Position numbers and translations under genes: made by a program. A DNA stretch of 64,000 nucleotides from Paludibacterium sp. B53371 (GTDB lineage Bacteria > Pseudomonadota > Gammaproteobacteria > Burkholderiales > Chromobacteriaceae): positions 434,001 through 498,000 of the forward strand of contig NZ_CP069163.1 in NCBI RefSeq assembly GCF_018802765.1. The letters run 5' to 3'. This document shows, one piece after another, positions 46,007 to 54,655 of the stretch. Within the stretch, counting starts at the first letter, position 1, and each line of letters begins with the position of its first letter. The notes under the pieces were generated by a model, which saw only the letters and a list, made by a program, of their open reading frames with translations, did no database searches and had not been told where the DNA came from.

Positions 46007-48007
46007 ATGCTCAGCCACCTTTCACTGCGCCTGCGTGTCAGCATCACCGCGGTGGCCTGTCTGTTTGCCGGTCTGACGGTCGTCGCCGGCGTGATTGCCT
46101 GGCAAAGTCGCAGCAGTGTCCGTGCCGAAGCGATGGAAAATGCCCGCACTCTGGCGCGGGCACAGGCTGCTGAAGTGACGGCCATGTTCAATACCACCCT
46201 GGCCGATGTGCATAGTCTGCGGGATGCGCTGGTCGGCATGAAGGCAGCGGGACAGGGGCCGAGCCGTGAACAGATCAATGCCATCATGGCGGAGATGCTG
46301 CGTCAGAACCCCGATGTCCTCGCTTTCAGCAATATGTGGGAGCCGAATGCCCTGGATGGCCGGGATGCCGAGTACGTCAACAAGAAGCCTGAGCATGACA
46401 AAACCGGTCGTTTCCTGCCCTACTGGAACCGTGGTAGCGGCCAGATTGCCGTCGAGCCGCTGGTCGATTATGACAAGGCCGGGCTGAACGACTGGTACGA
46501 GATTCCGCGGCAGACCATGAAGGACTCGATGATCGAGCCCTATCTCTACAAGGTCAACGGCAAGGATGTGCTGATGACCTCGCTGATGACGCCGATGATC
46601 GTCAACAACCGTTTCCTCGGCGTGACGGGCGCGGATTATCCGCTGGCCTCGCTGCAGGAGAAGCTCGGCAAGCTGCATCCTTTTGGCGAGGGGCAGGTGG
46701 TGCTTTACTCCAATGGTGCCCTGTACGCCACCAGTCCGGATGCCTCTCTGCTGGGCAAGGCGGCCAAGACCCTGCCCGCCGAGGCCGTGCAGGCCATCAA
46801 GGCAGGTCAGCCCTATGAATTCGAGTCGGACGGGGTCGCTTATCTGTTCGCGCCATTCTCCATTGGCAATGGCGGGACGCCCTGGTCGCTCAGTGTCAGC
46901 TTCCCGATGTCGGCAGTCATGGGACCCGCCAATCAGGTGGTGATGAGTGCCATTGTGGTCTCGCTGGTGATTCTGCTGCTGGTCGCCGTACTGTTGGTGT
47001 CGCTGATCAGCCGTGCCACCCGGCCTCTGATGACGCTCAATCAGGCCATGAGTCAGTTTGCCAACGGCTCCGGCGATCTGACTCAGCGTCTGGAGGTCAG
47101 GGGAGGGGACGAGATTGGCCGGATCGCGGCCTCGTTCAATGCCTTTGCCGATCTGATTCAGGGGCTGATCACGGATATTCGCCAGCGGGCGCGTACGGTC
47201 GAGCAGGAGGGAACGCGCCTGGGAGAAGTGGCCGAGTCTGTCGAGCATGGCTCGCAAAAACAGAGCCAGGGTTCACGTTCTGCCTCCGAGGCGATCAAGG
47301 CGCTGACCGAAAGCATTGGCCTGGTGGCCAATAGTGCCAGGGAGGTCGACCAGGCGGCGCAGGATACCGATGAGTTGTCGCGTGATGCCGCCGAGCGCAT
47401 GCGCGTCAACGCGGCCCTGATTGCCGGCATCGACCAGTCGATGCAGGACGTGAAGGATCGGGTGGTCAAGCTCAATGACAGCGCCCGCGAGATCAACTCG
47501 ATTGCCGATGTGATCAAGGAAATTGCGGCGCAGACCAATCTGCTGGCCTTGAATGCGGCCATCGAGGCCGCACGTGCCGGCGAGCAAGGGCGCGGTTTTG
47601 CCGTGGTGGCCGATGAAGTGCGCAAACTGGCCGAGCGCACCACGCAGGCAACCTTGCAGATTGCCGACATGCTGGCTGGCGTGCAGGGCGATACCGAAAG
47701 TGCGGTGCGTGGGGTGGATGAGGCGAATGACCGTGTCGATCAGAGCGTCGCGGGGTCGCGCGAGGTCGCGGATGCCGTCGAGGCGATCCAGCAGCACATC
47801 CGCATCGTGGCCAGCCAGATTGCCGAAATCGCCCGGGCAACCTCGGATCAGTCTCACTCCAGCCGGGAAATTGCCCGTCATGTGGAAAATATCTCGACCA
47901 CCGCCGAGGAAAACGAGTCCGCGGTCAGCGAGTCGCATCAACTGGCTCAGCGGGTGCGCAACGAGGCGCGCGAACTGCTGGGGCAGGTCGATCGCTACAG
48001 GGTTTGA
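46007..48007 (+). CDS. Methyl-accepting chemotaxis protein with Cache-type sensor
   Basis: A 666-residue chemoreceptor. One membrane segment lies near residues 12-32, a periplasmic Cache-like sensor at about 35-300 ([32 protein letters not shown]), a second segment at about 310-335, then HAMP and a signalling domain with the conserved hairpin [20 protein letters not shown] (about 505-540) that contacts CheA/CheW. No C-terminal NWETF-type CheR pentapeptide is visible (ends LGQVDRYRV). The start at 46007 has GGGGG before it. Ligand unknown; dCache receptors commonly bind amino acids or organic acids. Confidence 0.92.
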   Translation: MLSHLSLRLRVSITAVACLFAGLTVVAGVIAWQSRSSVRAEAMENARTLARAQAAEVTAMFNTTLADVHSLRDALVGMKAAGQGPSREQINAIMAEMLRQNPDVLAFSNMWEPNALDGRDAEYVNKKPEHDKTGRFLPYWNRGSGQIAVEPLVDYDKAGLNDWYEIPRQTMKDSMIEPYLYKVNGKDVLMTSLMTPMIVNNRFLGVTGADYPLASLQEKLGKLHPFGEGQVVLYSNGALYATSPDASLLGKAAKTLPAEAVQAIKAGQPYEFESDGVAYLFAPFSIGNGGTPWSLSVSFPMSAVMGPANQVVMSAIVVSLVILLLVAVLLVSLISRATRPLMTLNQAMSQFANGSGDLTQRLEVRGGDEIGRIAASFNAFADLIQGLITDIRQRARTVEQEGTRLGEVAESVEHGSQKQSQGSRSASEAIKALTESIGLVANSAREVDQAAQDTDELSRDAAERMRVNAALIAGIDQSMQDVKDRVVKLNDSAREINSIADVIKEIAAQTNLLALNAAIEAARAGEQGRGFAVVADEVRKLAERTTQATLQIADMLAGVQGDTESAVRGVDEANDRVDQSVAGSREVADAVEAIQQHIRIVASQIAEIARATSDQSHSSREIARHVENISTTAEENESAVSESHQLAQRVRNEARELLGQVDRYRV

Positions 48008-48027
48008 GGCGACTGCCTCGCAAGCAA

Positions 48028-48087
48028 GAACGGGGTCAGGTCTTTCATTTTGCATCAGGACGCAAAATGAAAGACCTGACCCCGTTC
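48028..48087. repeat. Perfect 26-bp inverted repeat (REP/RAYT-type element)
   Basis: The left arm (48028-48053) begins GAACGGGGTCAGGTC and the right arm (48062-48087) is its exact reverse complement, with an 8-base loop. The GGGGTCAGGTCTT core resembles extragenic palindromes I associate with REP-type transposases in other proteobacteria; that link is recollection, not a search. It lies between the convergent mcp and yicC genes and could also act as a transcription terminator, although there is no T-run. No transposase gene is adjacent. Confidence 0.75.
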
Positions 48088-48109
48088 GCGTTCGACAGGA
48101 TGTAACGGC

Positions 48110-48976
48110 TTACTCGATGTTTTGAATCTGCTCGCGCATTTGTTCAATGAGCACCTTCAGCTCGACCGAAGCCTGCGTGGTTTCAGCCGACACCGACTTG
48201 GAGCCCAGGGTATTGGCTTCGCGGTTCAGCTCCTGCATCAGGAAGTCCAGGCGCTTGCCGGCCTGGCCGTCCGCCTTGAGAATGCGGCGTACTTCGGTCA
48301 GGTGAGTGGTCAGGCGCGACAGTTCTTCATCGACATCGATTTTCTGGGCAAACAGGGCGAACTCCTGCTTGATCCGGTCATCGTCGATATTGCCCAGCGC
48401 CTCACGCAGTCTGCCCGACAGCTTGGCCATATAGGCATCGAGAATCTGCGGCAGCTTGGGTTTGACCGCCGCGACAATGCTCTCCATGCCGGCCACACGC
48501 TCAAGCAGCAGCGTCTTGAGTTTGTCACCTTCGCGCTCACGCGAGGCATTGAAGTCCGCCAGGACGGCGGCCAGGCCTTCCAGACACAGCTGCTGCAGTA
48601 CCTCCGGCGCCAACTGGTTGGATTTCAGCACGCCAGGCCAGCGCATCATCTCGCCAACGGACAGGCCCTTGCTTTCCTGAGCCAGGGCGCGGACTTCGCC
48701 TGCAACGTTTAGCAGGGTCTGCAGGTATTCTGTGTTGATTTCCAGCATCGGTGCGGTGCTGTCGAGCTGGTTGAGGCCGACACGGCATTCCAGCTTGCCG
48801 CGCGATACCTTGCCGGAAATCAGTTCGCGCATCTGTGGTTCGATGATGCGCAGCTCTTCCGGCAGACGCATCTGAATGTCGAGGTAGCGATGGTTGACCG
48901 CGCGCAGTTCGAGGGTCAGCATTCCACCGGGGAATTCCCGGTTGGTCGAGGCAAAGCCTGTCATACTCAAAATCAT
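48110..48976 (-). CDS. YicC-family endoribonuclease
   Basis: A 288-residue YicC/YloC-family protein: ILSMTGFASTNREFPGGML at the N-terminus, then AVNHRYLDIQMRLPEELR, and the conserved C-terminus DVEEELSRLTTHLTEVRRIL with RLDFLMQELNREANTLGSKS. In E. coli the yicC gene lies divergently next to rph, the same arrangement as here. Family members have been shown to cut RNA and affect small-RNA stability. Identity is clear. Confidence 0.93.
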   Translation of the reverse strand: MILSMTGFASTNREFPGGMLTLELRAVNHRYLDIQMRLPEELRIIEPQMRELISGKVSRGKLECRVGLNQLDSTAPMLEINTEYLQTLLNVAGEVRALAQESKGLSVGEMMRWPGVLKSNQLAPEVLQQLCLEGLAAVLADFNASREREGDKLKTLLLERVAGMESIVAAVKPKLPQILDAYMAKLSGRLREALGNIDDDRIKQEFALFAQKIDVDEELSRLTTHLTEVRRILKADGQAGKRLDFLMQELNREANTLGSKSVSAETTQASVELKVLIEQMREQIQNIE

Positions 48977-49110
48977 TTCGGGCTCCCGTTCAGGGGTTGG
49001 ACTAAGAATCAGGTCAGGCCCGAATGGCTTGAGTAACAGGAAGCAATCCGGGCTTGAGCACTATAGCAAGCCCCCGTACCCGACTCAATCCGCTTGCAGC
49101 GTGCCAGCGG

Positions 49111-49116
49111 TATAAT
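49111..49116 (+). promoter_or_regulatory. Putative -10 element before rph
   Basis: A perfect TATAAT hexamer lies 29 bases before the rph start; no matching -35 at usual spacing was found. The 168-base yicC-rph gap must serve both divergent genes. Confidence 0.4.
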
Positions 49117-49144
49117 CCATTTCATTTTTTGATAGAGATACACC

Positions 49145-49867
49145 ATGAAGAGATCTGCCGACCGTTCCGCGGCCACCTTGCGTCCGGTGCGCCTGACCCG
49201 CCATTTCACCCGCCATGCGGAAGGCTCGGTGCTGGTCGAGTTTGGGGATACCCGGGTGATCTGTACCGCCAGTGTCGAGGAGGGGGTACCCGGTTTTCTC
49301 AAGGGTAAGGGGCAGGGCTGGGTGACGGCGGAATATGGCATGTTGCCGCGCTCGACCGGCAGCCGCATGCGGCGCGAAGCCGCGGCGGGCAAGCAGTCTG
49401 GGCGTACACAGGAAATTCAGCGTCTGATCGGTCGCTCGCTGCGGGCCGTCATCGATCTGGGCAAGTTGGGCGAGCGCCAGATCGTGATCGATTGCGACGT
49501 GATCCAGGCCGATGGCGGGACGCGTACCGCGAGCATTACCGGTGCCTACGTGGCCCTGGCGGATGCCGTTGCCGGTCTGCTGCGCGACGGTAAGTTGCAG
49601 GAAAACCCTTTGCGTGACCATGTGGCAGCGGTGTCGGTGGGCATTGTCGACGGACAGGCCTTGCTGGATCTGGATTACGTCGAGGATTCAGGCTGCGAAA
49701 CGGACATGAATGTGGTGATGACCGGCAGTGGCCGTTTCATTGAAGTGCAGGGCACGGCAGAAGGCGAGCCCTTCAGCCGGGCGGAAATGGATCAGTTGCT
49801 GGATCTGGCAGGGCAGGGGATCGCCGAACTGATCGCTCTGCAAAAGCAGGCTCTGGCTCAAGCGTAA
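49145..49867 (+). CDS. rph: Ribonuclease PH
   Basis: A 240-residue phosphorolytic 3'-5' exonuclease that trims tRNA precursors. [17 protein letters not shown] contains the conserved arginines for phosphate/RNA binding, and [29 protein letters not shown]-like [17 protein letters not shown] and [18 protein letters not shown] match the RNase PH fold. Length is normal. In many betaproteobacteria rdgB and hemW follow rph directly; here they are 11.7 kb further on. Confidence 0.97.
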   Translation: MKRSADRSAATLRPVRLTRHFTRHAEGSVLVEFGDTRVICTASVEEGVPGFLKGKGQGWVTAEYGMLPRSTGSRMRREAAAGKQSGRTQEIQRLIGRSLRAVIDLGKLGERQIVIDCDVIQADGGTRTASITGAYVALADAVAGLLRDGKLQENPLRDHVAAVSVGIVDGQALLDLDYVEDSGCETDMNVVMTGSGRFIEVQGTAEGEPFSRAEMDQLLDLAGQGIAELIALQKQALAQA

Positions 49868-49878
49868 GACCGAAACAA

Positions 49879-49900
49879 CACGGGCGCCGCGGCGCCCGTG
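49879..49900. terminator. Terminator-like palindrome between rph and the protease gene
   Basis: A 22-bp perfect palindrome (49879-49900, CACGGGCGCCGC and its complement) between convergent stops. It can form a very stable hairpin on either strand; the following T content is low on the plus strand. Confidence 0.6.
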
Positions 49901-49902
49901 AT

Positions 49903-50706
49903 TCATTTCTTCTGGATGAAGCGCTGCAGCGAGTTGTAGAACACCGGCGCGGTCAGCGACATATTGTCCGCACGGTAGCGATCGCTGGCATTGGGGGCCG
50001 AGCTCTGGATGGCGATGACCACGGTCTTGCCGTCAATGGTTGCCAGCATGGGCGAGCCACTGTCCCCCGGCAGGGTGTCACAGCGGTGTCCCAGGCGGCC
50101 GTCGCGATGCAGGTCGGTGGCCAGGCAGCTCTTGTGCGCCATCATCACCCCCTGGGTATCTTCCGGATAGCCGACATGCACCATGCGCTTGTTGATTTTG
50201 GCCAGCGCCTTGCTCAGATCGGCGCGGGAGCCGCCGAAGACCGGCAGGTAGCCATAGGTGTTGCCCAGCGGTTCCGCCAGGCGGACAAAGGCATAGTCAT
50301 AGCGCGCCACACTTTCCGGCACATATACGCCATCGCGCTTGTGGATCAGGCCGCGCAGCAGTTGCCGGTTGACCATGACCTTGGTGATGGCGACTCGCTT
50401 GGCGTACTGCTCACCCTTCAGACCGATGGTAAAGTCCTGCGCCGGATCGAGTTGACCGCGCGCGCTGACGAAGCAGTGGCCTGCCGTCAGTGCGACGTCG
50501 GGAGCGACCAGTGTCGCGGTACACTGCAAGCCGCCCATGGTCTGCAGGCGACCGATGGTCTGCCAGGGCATGCCCGAAGGGCCGACGGCGACACGATCGT
50601 CCTTGCCGAAAAACAGGGTGAGCTGTTCGCGAGTGAGTTTATGGGCGGCGACAGGCAGGCTGCTTGTCATTGCTGCCAATGCCAGACCCAGTAAACGCAA
50701 TTTCAT
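49903..50706 (-). CDS. Secreted trypsin-like serine protease
   Basis: A 267-residue chymotrypsin-fold protease with a signal peptide (LRLLGLALAAMTSSLPVAA). The catalytic triad is visible: His in VALTAGHCF, Asp in ARYDYAFVRL and Ser in CDTLPGDSGSPML. Two cysteine pairs (around the His motif and before the Ser motif) could form disulphides. An unusual 25-30 residue N-terminal propeptide-like stretch follows the signal sequence. It probably acts in the periplasm or outside the cell; substrate unknown. A small secreted protein is encoded just upstream on the same strand. Confidence 0.9.
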   Translation of the reverse strand: MKLRLLGLALAAMTSSLPVAAHKLTREQLTLFFGKDDRVAVGPSGMPWQTIGRLQTMGGLQCTATLVAPDVALTAGHCFVSARGQLDPAQDFTIGLKGEQYAKRVAITKVMVNRQLLRGLIHKRDGVYVPESVARYDYAFVRLAEPLGNTYGYLPVFGGSRADLSKALAKINKRMVHVGYPEDTQGVMMAHKSCLATDLHRDGRLGHRCDTLPGDSGSPMLATIDGKTVVIAIQSSAPNASDRYRADNMSLTAPVFYNSLQRFIQKK

Positions 50707-50754
50707 GCAGAACTCCGAAACAGGTAAGCATGGCGGTCGCCATGCGCAGCAATC

Positions 50755-50937
50755 TTATTTGGCGGCGGATGCCGTCGGATGGATCCTGGCGGGTTTGGCC
50801 GCCGGCGGACTCTTGACGGCACGATGCTTGGCCGTGGTGCGGTGAATCGGTACCGGTGCAGAGGTCTCGTCAGCCATGACCGACAAGGACAGGGCAGCCA
50901 ACATGATGGTCGCCGTCAGGACGTGTCTTTTTTTCAT
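50755..50937 (-). CDS. Small secreted protein, unknown
   Basis: A 60-residue protein: signal peptide (KKRHVLTATIMLAALSLSVMA, cleaved near residue 22), then a Pro/Ala/Lys/His-rich, low-complexity mature part of about 38 residues. The start at 50937 has GAGAGG before it; the frame is open to 50991. It is 48 bases upstream of the protease gene on the same strand, so the two may be co-transcribed. I do not recognise a family. It could be a non-functional frame, but signal peptide and ribosome site argue for a real gene. Confidence 0.55.
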   Translation of the reverse strand: MKKRHVLTATIMLAALSLSVMADETSAPVPIHRTTAKHRAVKSPPAAKPARIHPTASAAK

Positions 50938-51005
50938 CGGGCAGAATCCTCTCGTGAAGGACTGCCGGTTTCCCTGCGGGAGACGCGGCATGGTGAAGAA
51001 TCATG

Positions 51006-52346
51006 CTAATCACCACCCGGTGGAGCGTCTAGGCGCTGTTTGTTTCCCCGTGTAACTGAATGTAAAAGCAGTCCTTCCGGCCAACTGAAAATGAAACGAG
51101 CGCCGCCTTCCGGCGAGGTGTCGATACGGACCTGGCCGCGGTGTGCACGGGCAATGCGCTCGACAATGGCCAGGCCCAGGCCATGTCCGCCCGTGCTGCG
51201 GTGGCGGCTGCTGTCGAGCCGGACGAAAGGCGAGAACACCCGTTCGCGGTCTTCCGGTGCGATGCCCGGACCGTCATCATCCACCACCAGAATATGCTGA
51301 CCGTTTTCCAGTCGCAGCGAGACGCGCACCAGGGTGTTGGTATAGCGGCGCGCATTGGAGAGCAGGTTGTCCACGACGCGGGTCAGCAGGTGCTGATCGG
51401 CGGTAATGGCCTCGGCGCCCGCTGCCAGCGCCTGCCGCTGCCATTGCAGTTGCGGGGCCAGTGCGACCTGGGCGGCGACGCGATCATCCAGCCAGCTGGC
51501 GGCATCAAAGGTGCTGGGGGTGAGCGGGGCTTCCGGACGGTCCAGCTTGGCGTGCAGCAGCAGCTCTTCGATGAGTTTGTCGATTTCCTCCAGGTCTCGC
51601 ACCATGGCCTGATGCGCCGGCGAGTCGGCATCGTCCATCAGCTCCAGCCGATAGCGCAGACGGGCCAGCGGGGTGCGCAGCTCATGAGCCACGGCATTGG
51701 TCAGTGCCTTCTTGCTGGCCAGCAGTTCGGCGATGCTGTCGGCCATGCGGTTGAAGGCCTGGCCGACCCGGCGTACGCCAGAACTCTCCGGCAGGCGGGC
51801 CCGCGCGGAAAAATGGCCGTGCGCCAGCCGGGTGGCGGTCTGCTCCAGCGTCATCAGATCGCGCCAGTGGGGGCGCATCCAGAACAGCACAGGGAAGGCC
51901 AGGGACAGGCCGATCAGCACCAGCAGGGCATAGTCGAACCATTTCAGCTGATGCAGGAAGAACAGATAGCGCAGCGGTCCGGCGACCAGCACATAGTCGC
52001 TGTTTTCGATCTTTTGCAGGAACAGGTAGTTGTTTTCCAGCATGACGATCTCGCCGCGCGCCAGGGCGGCACGCGAGGCATCGTCGAGGTCGTAGGCACT
52101 CTCGCGTTCCAGTTTGACGTGGAAAGTAAAGCGGTGGTCGTCCTGCGACAGCTTCTCCAGCCACAGTTCCTGCGGCACGCCGCGCAGCTCGGTTTCGATC
52201 AGCGACAGCGTGGTACGAAGCAGGTCGGAAAGATAGCGCTCCCCGACCTTGTCCACCGCCTGCTTGTAGACCACGCCGACCAGAATCACCGCCACCAGAA
52301 AGCAGCCGATCAGCAGCAGGTAAAACTGGATGAACAACTTGCGCAT
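51006..52346 (-). CDS. rstB: RstB-like sensor histidine kinase
   Basis: A 446-residue membrane sensor. Two membrane segments (about residues 6-28 and 135-155) flank a small periplasmic domain; a HAMP region follows, then the H-box NAVAHELRTPLARLRYRLE with the phospho-accepting His, the N-box NLLSNARRY, and the G-boxes DDGPGIAPEDRERVF and GGHGLGLAI. The start (MRKLFIQFYLLLIGCFL) and periplasmic sequence (ETELRGVPQELW) match RstB well. The gene lies 7 bases after the stop of its response-regulator gene. Confidence 0.88.
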   Translation of the reverse strand: MRKLFIQFYLLLIGCFLVAVILVGVVYKQAVDKVGERYLSDLLRTTLSLIETELRGVPQELWLEKLSQDDHRFTFHVKLERESAYDLDDASRAALARGEIVMLENNYLFLQKIENSDYVLVAGPLRYLFFLHQLKWFDYALLVLIGLSLAFPVLFWMRPHWRDLMTLEQTATRLAHGHFSARARLPESSGVRRVGQAFNRMADSIAELLASKKALTNAVAHELRTPLARLRYRLELMDDADSPAHQAMVRDLEEIDKLIEELLLHAKLDRPEAPLTPSTFDAASWLDDRVAAQVALAPQLQWQRQALAAGAEAITADQHLLTRVVDNLLSNARRYTNTLVRVSLRLENGQHILVVDDDGPGIAPEDRERVFSPFVRLDSSRHRSTGGHGLGLAIVERIARAHRGQVRIDTSPEGGARFIFSWPEGLLLHSVTRGNKQRLDAPPGGD

Positions 52347-52353
52347 CGGGCGC

Positions 52354-53070
52354 TTACTCCCAGCCGGACAGCGAGAACAGGTAGCCCTTGTTGCGCACGG
52401 TCTTGATGCGGAAAGGCTCGTTGGGATTGTCGCCGAGTTTCTTGCGCAGGCGCGAGATGGCGACGTCGATGCTGCGGTCCAGTCCGTCGTAGCTCACGCC
52501 TCGCAGGGCCTTGAGCAAGGTTTCGCGCTTCTGGATTTCGCCGGCATGACTGGCCAGCAGCCACAGCAGGTCGAAGTCGGAGGTCGACAGGACGATCTGC
52601 TCTCCGTCTAACCAGACATCGCGATTGACCGGGTCAATGGTCAGTTGGCCAAAGATGCGCTTCTGCGGCAGCTTGGCCGACGATTCCGGCTGTGGGGCGG
52701 CGTGACTGCCGACATTGCGCAGCTGGGCGCGCAGGCGGGCCACCAGGACCGAGGGCGGGGTGGTCTTGAGGATGTAGTCGTTGGCGCCCAGTTCCAGACC
52801 GAGAATCTGGTTCATGTCGCTGTCGAGCGAGGTCAGCATGACGATCGGGCCATGAAACACCGGACGCAGCTCGCGGCAGATCGACAGTCCGTCCTTGCCG
52901 GGCAGCATGATGTCCAGCAAGACCAGGTCGGGTTGCTCGCGCTGAATGGTGTCCATGGCCGTATCGCCGCGCGGGTCGACCACCACTTCCATTTCATGGC
53001 GGGACAGGAAGTCGCTGATCAGGCCGGAGAGCTCCGGGTCATCCTCGACAAACACCACGCGGTAAGCCAT
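52354..53070 (-). CDS. rstA: RstA-like response regulator (OmpR family)
   Basis: A 238-residue regulator. The receiver domain has the acidic triad (FVEDDPE) and phospho-accepting Asp about residue 53 in LVLLDIMLPGKDG. The C-terminal winged helix (FDLLWLLASHAGEIQKRETLL; RSIDVAISRLRKKLGDNP; IKTVRNKGYLF) is of OmpR type. The start at 53070 (MAYRVVFVEDD) has GGAG 7 bases upstream. Upstream, in the gap shared with the cyo operon, lies a site matching the E. coli RstA box at 11 of 12 fixed positions, suggesting auto-regulation or control of cyo. Confidence 0.9.
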   Translation of the reverse strand: MAYRVVFVEDDPELSGLISDFLSRHEMEVVVDPRGDTAMDTIQREQPDLVLLDIMLPGKDGLSICRELRPVFHGPIVMLTSLDSDMNQILGLELGANDYILKTTPPSVLVARLRAQLRNVGSHAAPQPESSAKLPQKRIFGQLTIDPVNRDVWLDGEQIVLSTSDFDLLWLLASHAGEIQKRETLLKALRGVSYDGLDRSIDVAISRLRKKLGDNPNEPFRIKTVRNKGYLFSLSGWE

Positions 53071-53398
53071 TGCGGTACTCCATTCATTGCAAACCTCGCA
53101 AGTATCGCGCGTGTCACGGGGCGGCTCAACTATTGTCCGGTAATTCATGCGAATTGCATGACTGGAATGCCTGGTGAGTGGCCTCTGGCGGGAGGGGACG
53201 GATGAAGAGATCTCAGGTGCAGTGATGCAACATGGCGGGAAAATAAATATGTAACAAAATGCAACCGGAGGAATTTTTTGTCGGACAGCACCGCAAAGCC
53301 TTGTGGTGCTTATTCTTTTGTAAGAATATTGTCGTTGATGCAGGTCAATAATCCTGCGGATTGTGCGGGTTTTTCTGCTGCGGCACACTTGCCCGTGC
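53071..53398. promoter_or_regulatory. rstA-cyo control region: RstA-like box, inverted repeat and FNR-like box
   Basis: Gene-free. Three sites were seen. TGTAACAAAATGCA (53250-53263) matches the reverse of the published E. coli RstA box TACATNTNGTTACA at 11 of 12 fixed positions. TATTCTT-TTGT-AAGAATA (53311-53328) is a 7-bp-arm inverted repeat. TTGAT-GCAG-GTCAA (53335-53348) matches the FNR/ANR consensus TTGAT-N4-ATCAA at 9 of 10. In E. coli FNR represses cyo without oxygen; the same could apply. Binding is inferred. Confidence 0.55.
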
Positions 53399-53428
53399 TT
53401 GATAAGACTAGTTCGAACTGACTTAATA
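53399..53428 (+). promoter_or_regulatory. Putative promoter of the cyo operon
   Basis: TTGATA (53399-53404), 18-base spacer, TTAATA (53423-53428). The spacer contains the 10-bp palindrome AGTTCGAACT (53410-53419), placed where a repressor could act. Confidence 0.5.
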
Positions 53429-53435
53429 CGCGGCA

Positions 53436-53716
53436 ACCGTCGTTTATAGCATGGCAGTGTCAAATGGGGAAAGTGGCTTTCCCGCGCTGCCGGACTGCAA
53501 GCCTGCACGTGGTGGATATCCCGCGGCGTAGCAGGCACAAGGCGCAAAGACGCCTGAGAAACGGATAACAAGAACATGTGGCAACCGCCCCCTGCGGCGT
53601 CGGTTGCCCAGCTCCTGGGAAGCAAACAGCAAAGCCCCGCGATGGCGTCAGGTATGGCGCGCCGGGCTCTTTGCCCCTGCGCGTCAAAAGTTTTTTTTAA
53701 CCTGTGAAGTCGCAAG
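53436..53716 (+). other. Long structured leader of cyoA
   Basis: About 280 bases without a gene between the promoter and cyoA. Successive hairpins can be drawn: GGGAAAG-TGG-CTTTCCC (53467-53483); GCCTGC (53501-53506) with GCAGGC (53531-53536); AGGCG-CAAAGA-CGCCT (53540-53555); GGCAACCG (53580-53587) with CGGTTGCC (53601-53608). No known riboswitch class was recognised. It may be a regulatory RNA leader or only a GC-rich spacer. Confidence 0.45.
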
Positions 53717-54655
53717 ATGAGAAACTGTAGACCCTCCCGCCTGGTGCGGTGGCTCTCGCCGTTTTTGCTGGCGCTGCTCTCCGGCTGTCAAGGCGGTATC
53801 CTTGACCCGAAGGGACAGATCGCCGCAGACGAGAAGTCGCTGATCATCACGGCAACCCTGCTGATGCTGCTGGTTGTGGTTCCGGTCATCGTCATGACCC
53901 TGGTGTTTGCCTGGAAGTATCGCGCCAGCAATACCAACGCCACTTACACGCCGAAATGGGCACACTCCACCAAGATCGAAGTCGTGGTGTGGCTGATCCC
54001 GATCATCATTGTTTCCTTCCTGGCGGTGCTGACCTGGCATACCACCCACAAGCTCGATCCCTATCGTGCCCTGGATTCCGACAAGAAGCCGGTGCGCATC
54101 GAGGTTGTGGCCCTGAACTGGAAATGGCTGTTCATCTATCCTGATCTGAACATCGCCACGGTCAACCAGATCGCCTTTCCCAAGGACGTGCCGGTCGACT
54201 TCCGCATCACCTCCGACACGGTGATGAACTCGTTCTTCATTCCGCAGTTGGGTGGCCAGATCTACGCCATGGCCGGCATGCAGACCCAGTTGCACCTGAT
54301 TGCCAACGAGGCGGGTACCTACAAGGGCTTCTCTTCCAATTACAGCGGTGCCGGTTTCTCCGGCATGAAGTTCAACGCGATTGCCACCGCGACGCCGGCC
54401 GAATTCGAGCAATGGGTGGCGTCGGTACGTGCCGCCGGCAAGCCGCTCGATACCGGGGCCTACCTCAAGCTGGCCAGTCCGAGTGAGAACAATGCCGTCG
54501 CCTACTACGCCGATCCGACCCCGCGTCTGTTTGATGCCATCGTTCACAAGTACATGGCGGGCCGGACCTCGCTGGCGCTGACGGAAGAAGATATCAAGCT
54601 GGCCGCACTGACCAAGAGTCTGTGTGCGCCCGCCGCTGCAAGGAGTGTGAATTGA
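53717..54655 (+). CDS. cyoA: Cytochrome o ubiquinol oxidase subunit II
   Basis: A 312-residue subunit II. A lipoprotein signal ends at Cys about residue 24 (LLALLSGCQ), followed by two membrane segments (about 38-62 and 82-102) and a periplasmic cupredoxin domain. The CuA ligands of cytochrome c oxidases are absent, as expected for a quinol oxidase: the region reads [21 protein letters not shown] and [20 protein letters not shown]. First gene of cyoABCDE; its stop overlaps the cyoB start by one base (TGATG). Confidence 0.96.
   Translation: MRNCRPSRLVRWLSPFLLALLSGCQGGILDPKGQIAADEKSLIITATLLMLLVVVPVIVMTLVFAWKYRASNTNATYTPKWAHSTKIEVVVWLIPIIIVSFLAVLTWHTTHKLDPYRALDSDKKPVRIEVVALNWKWLFIYPDLNIATVNQIAFPKDVPVDFRITSDTVMNSFFIPQLGGQIYAMAGMQTQLHLIANEAGTYKGFSSNYSGAGFSGMKFNAIATATPAEFEQWVASVRAAGKPLDTGAYLKLASPSENNAVAYYADPTPRLFDAIVHKYMAGRTSLALTEEDIKLAALTKSLCAPAAARSVN

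Noticed and set aside
53436-53716. Cobalamin riboswitch in the cyoA leader
   Set aside because: The leader is hairpin-rich but lacks the B12-box consensus and the conserved core.
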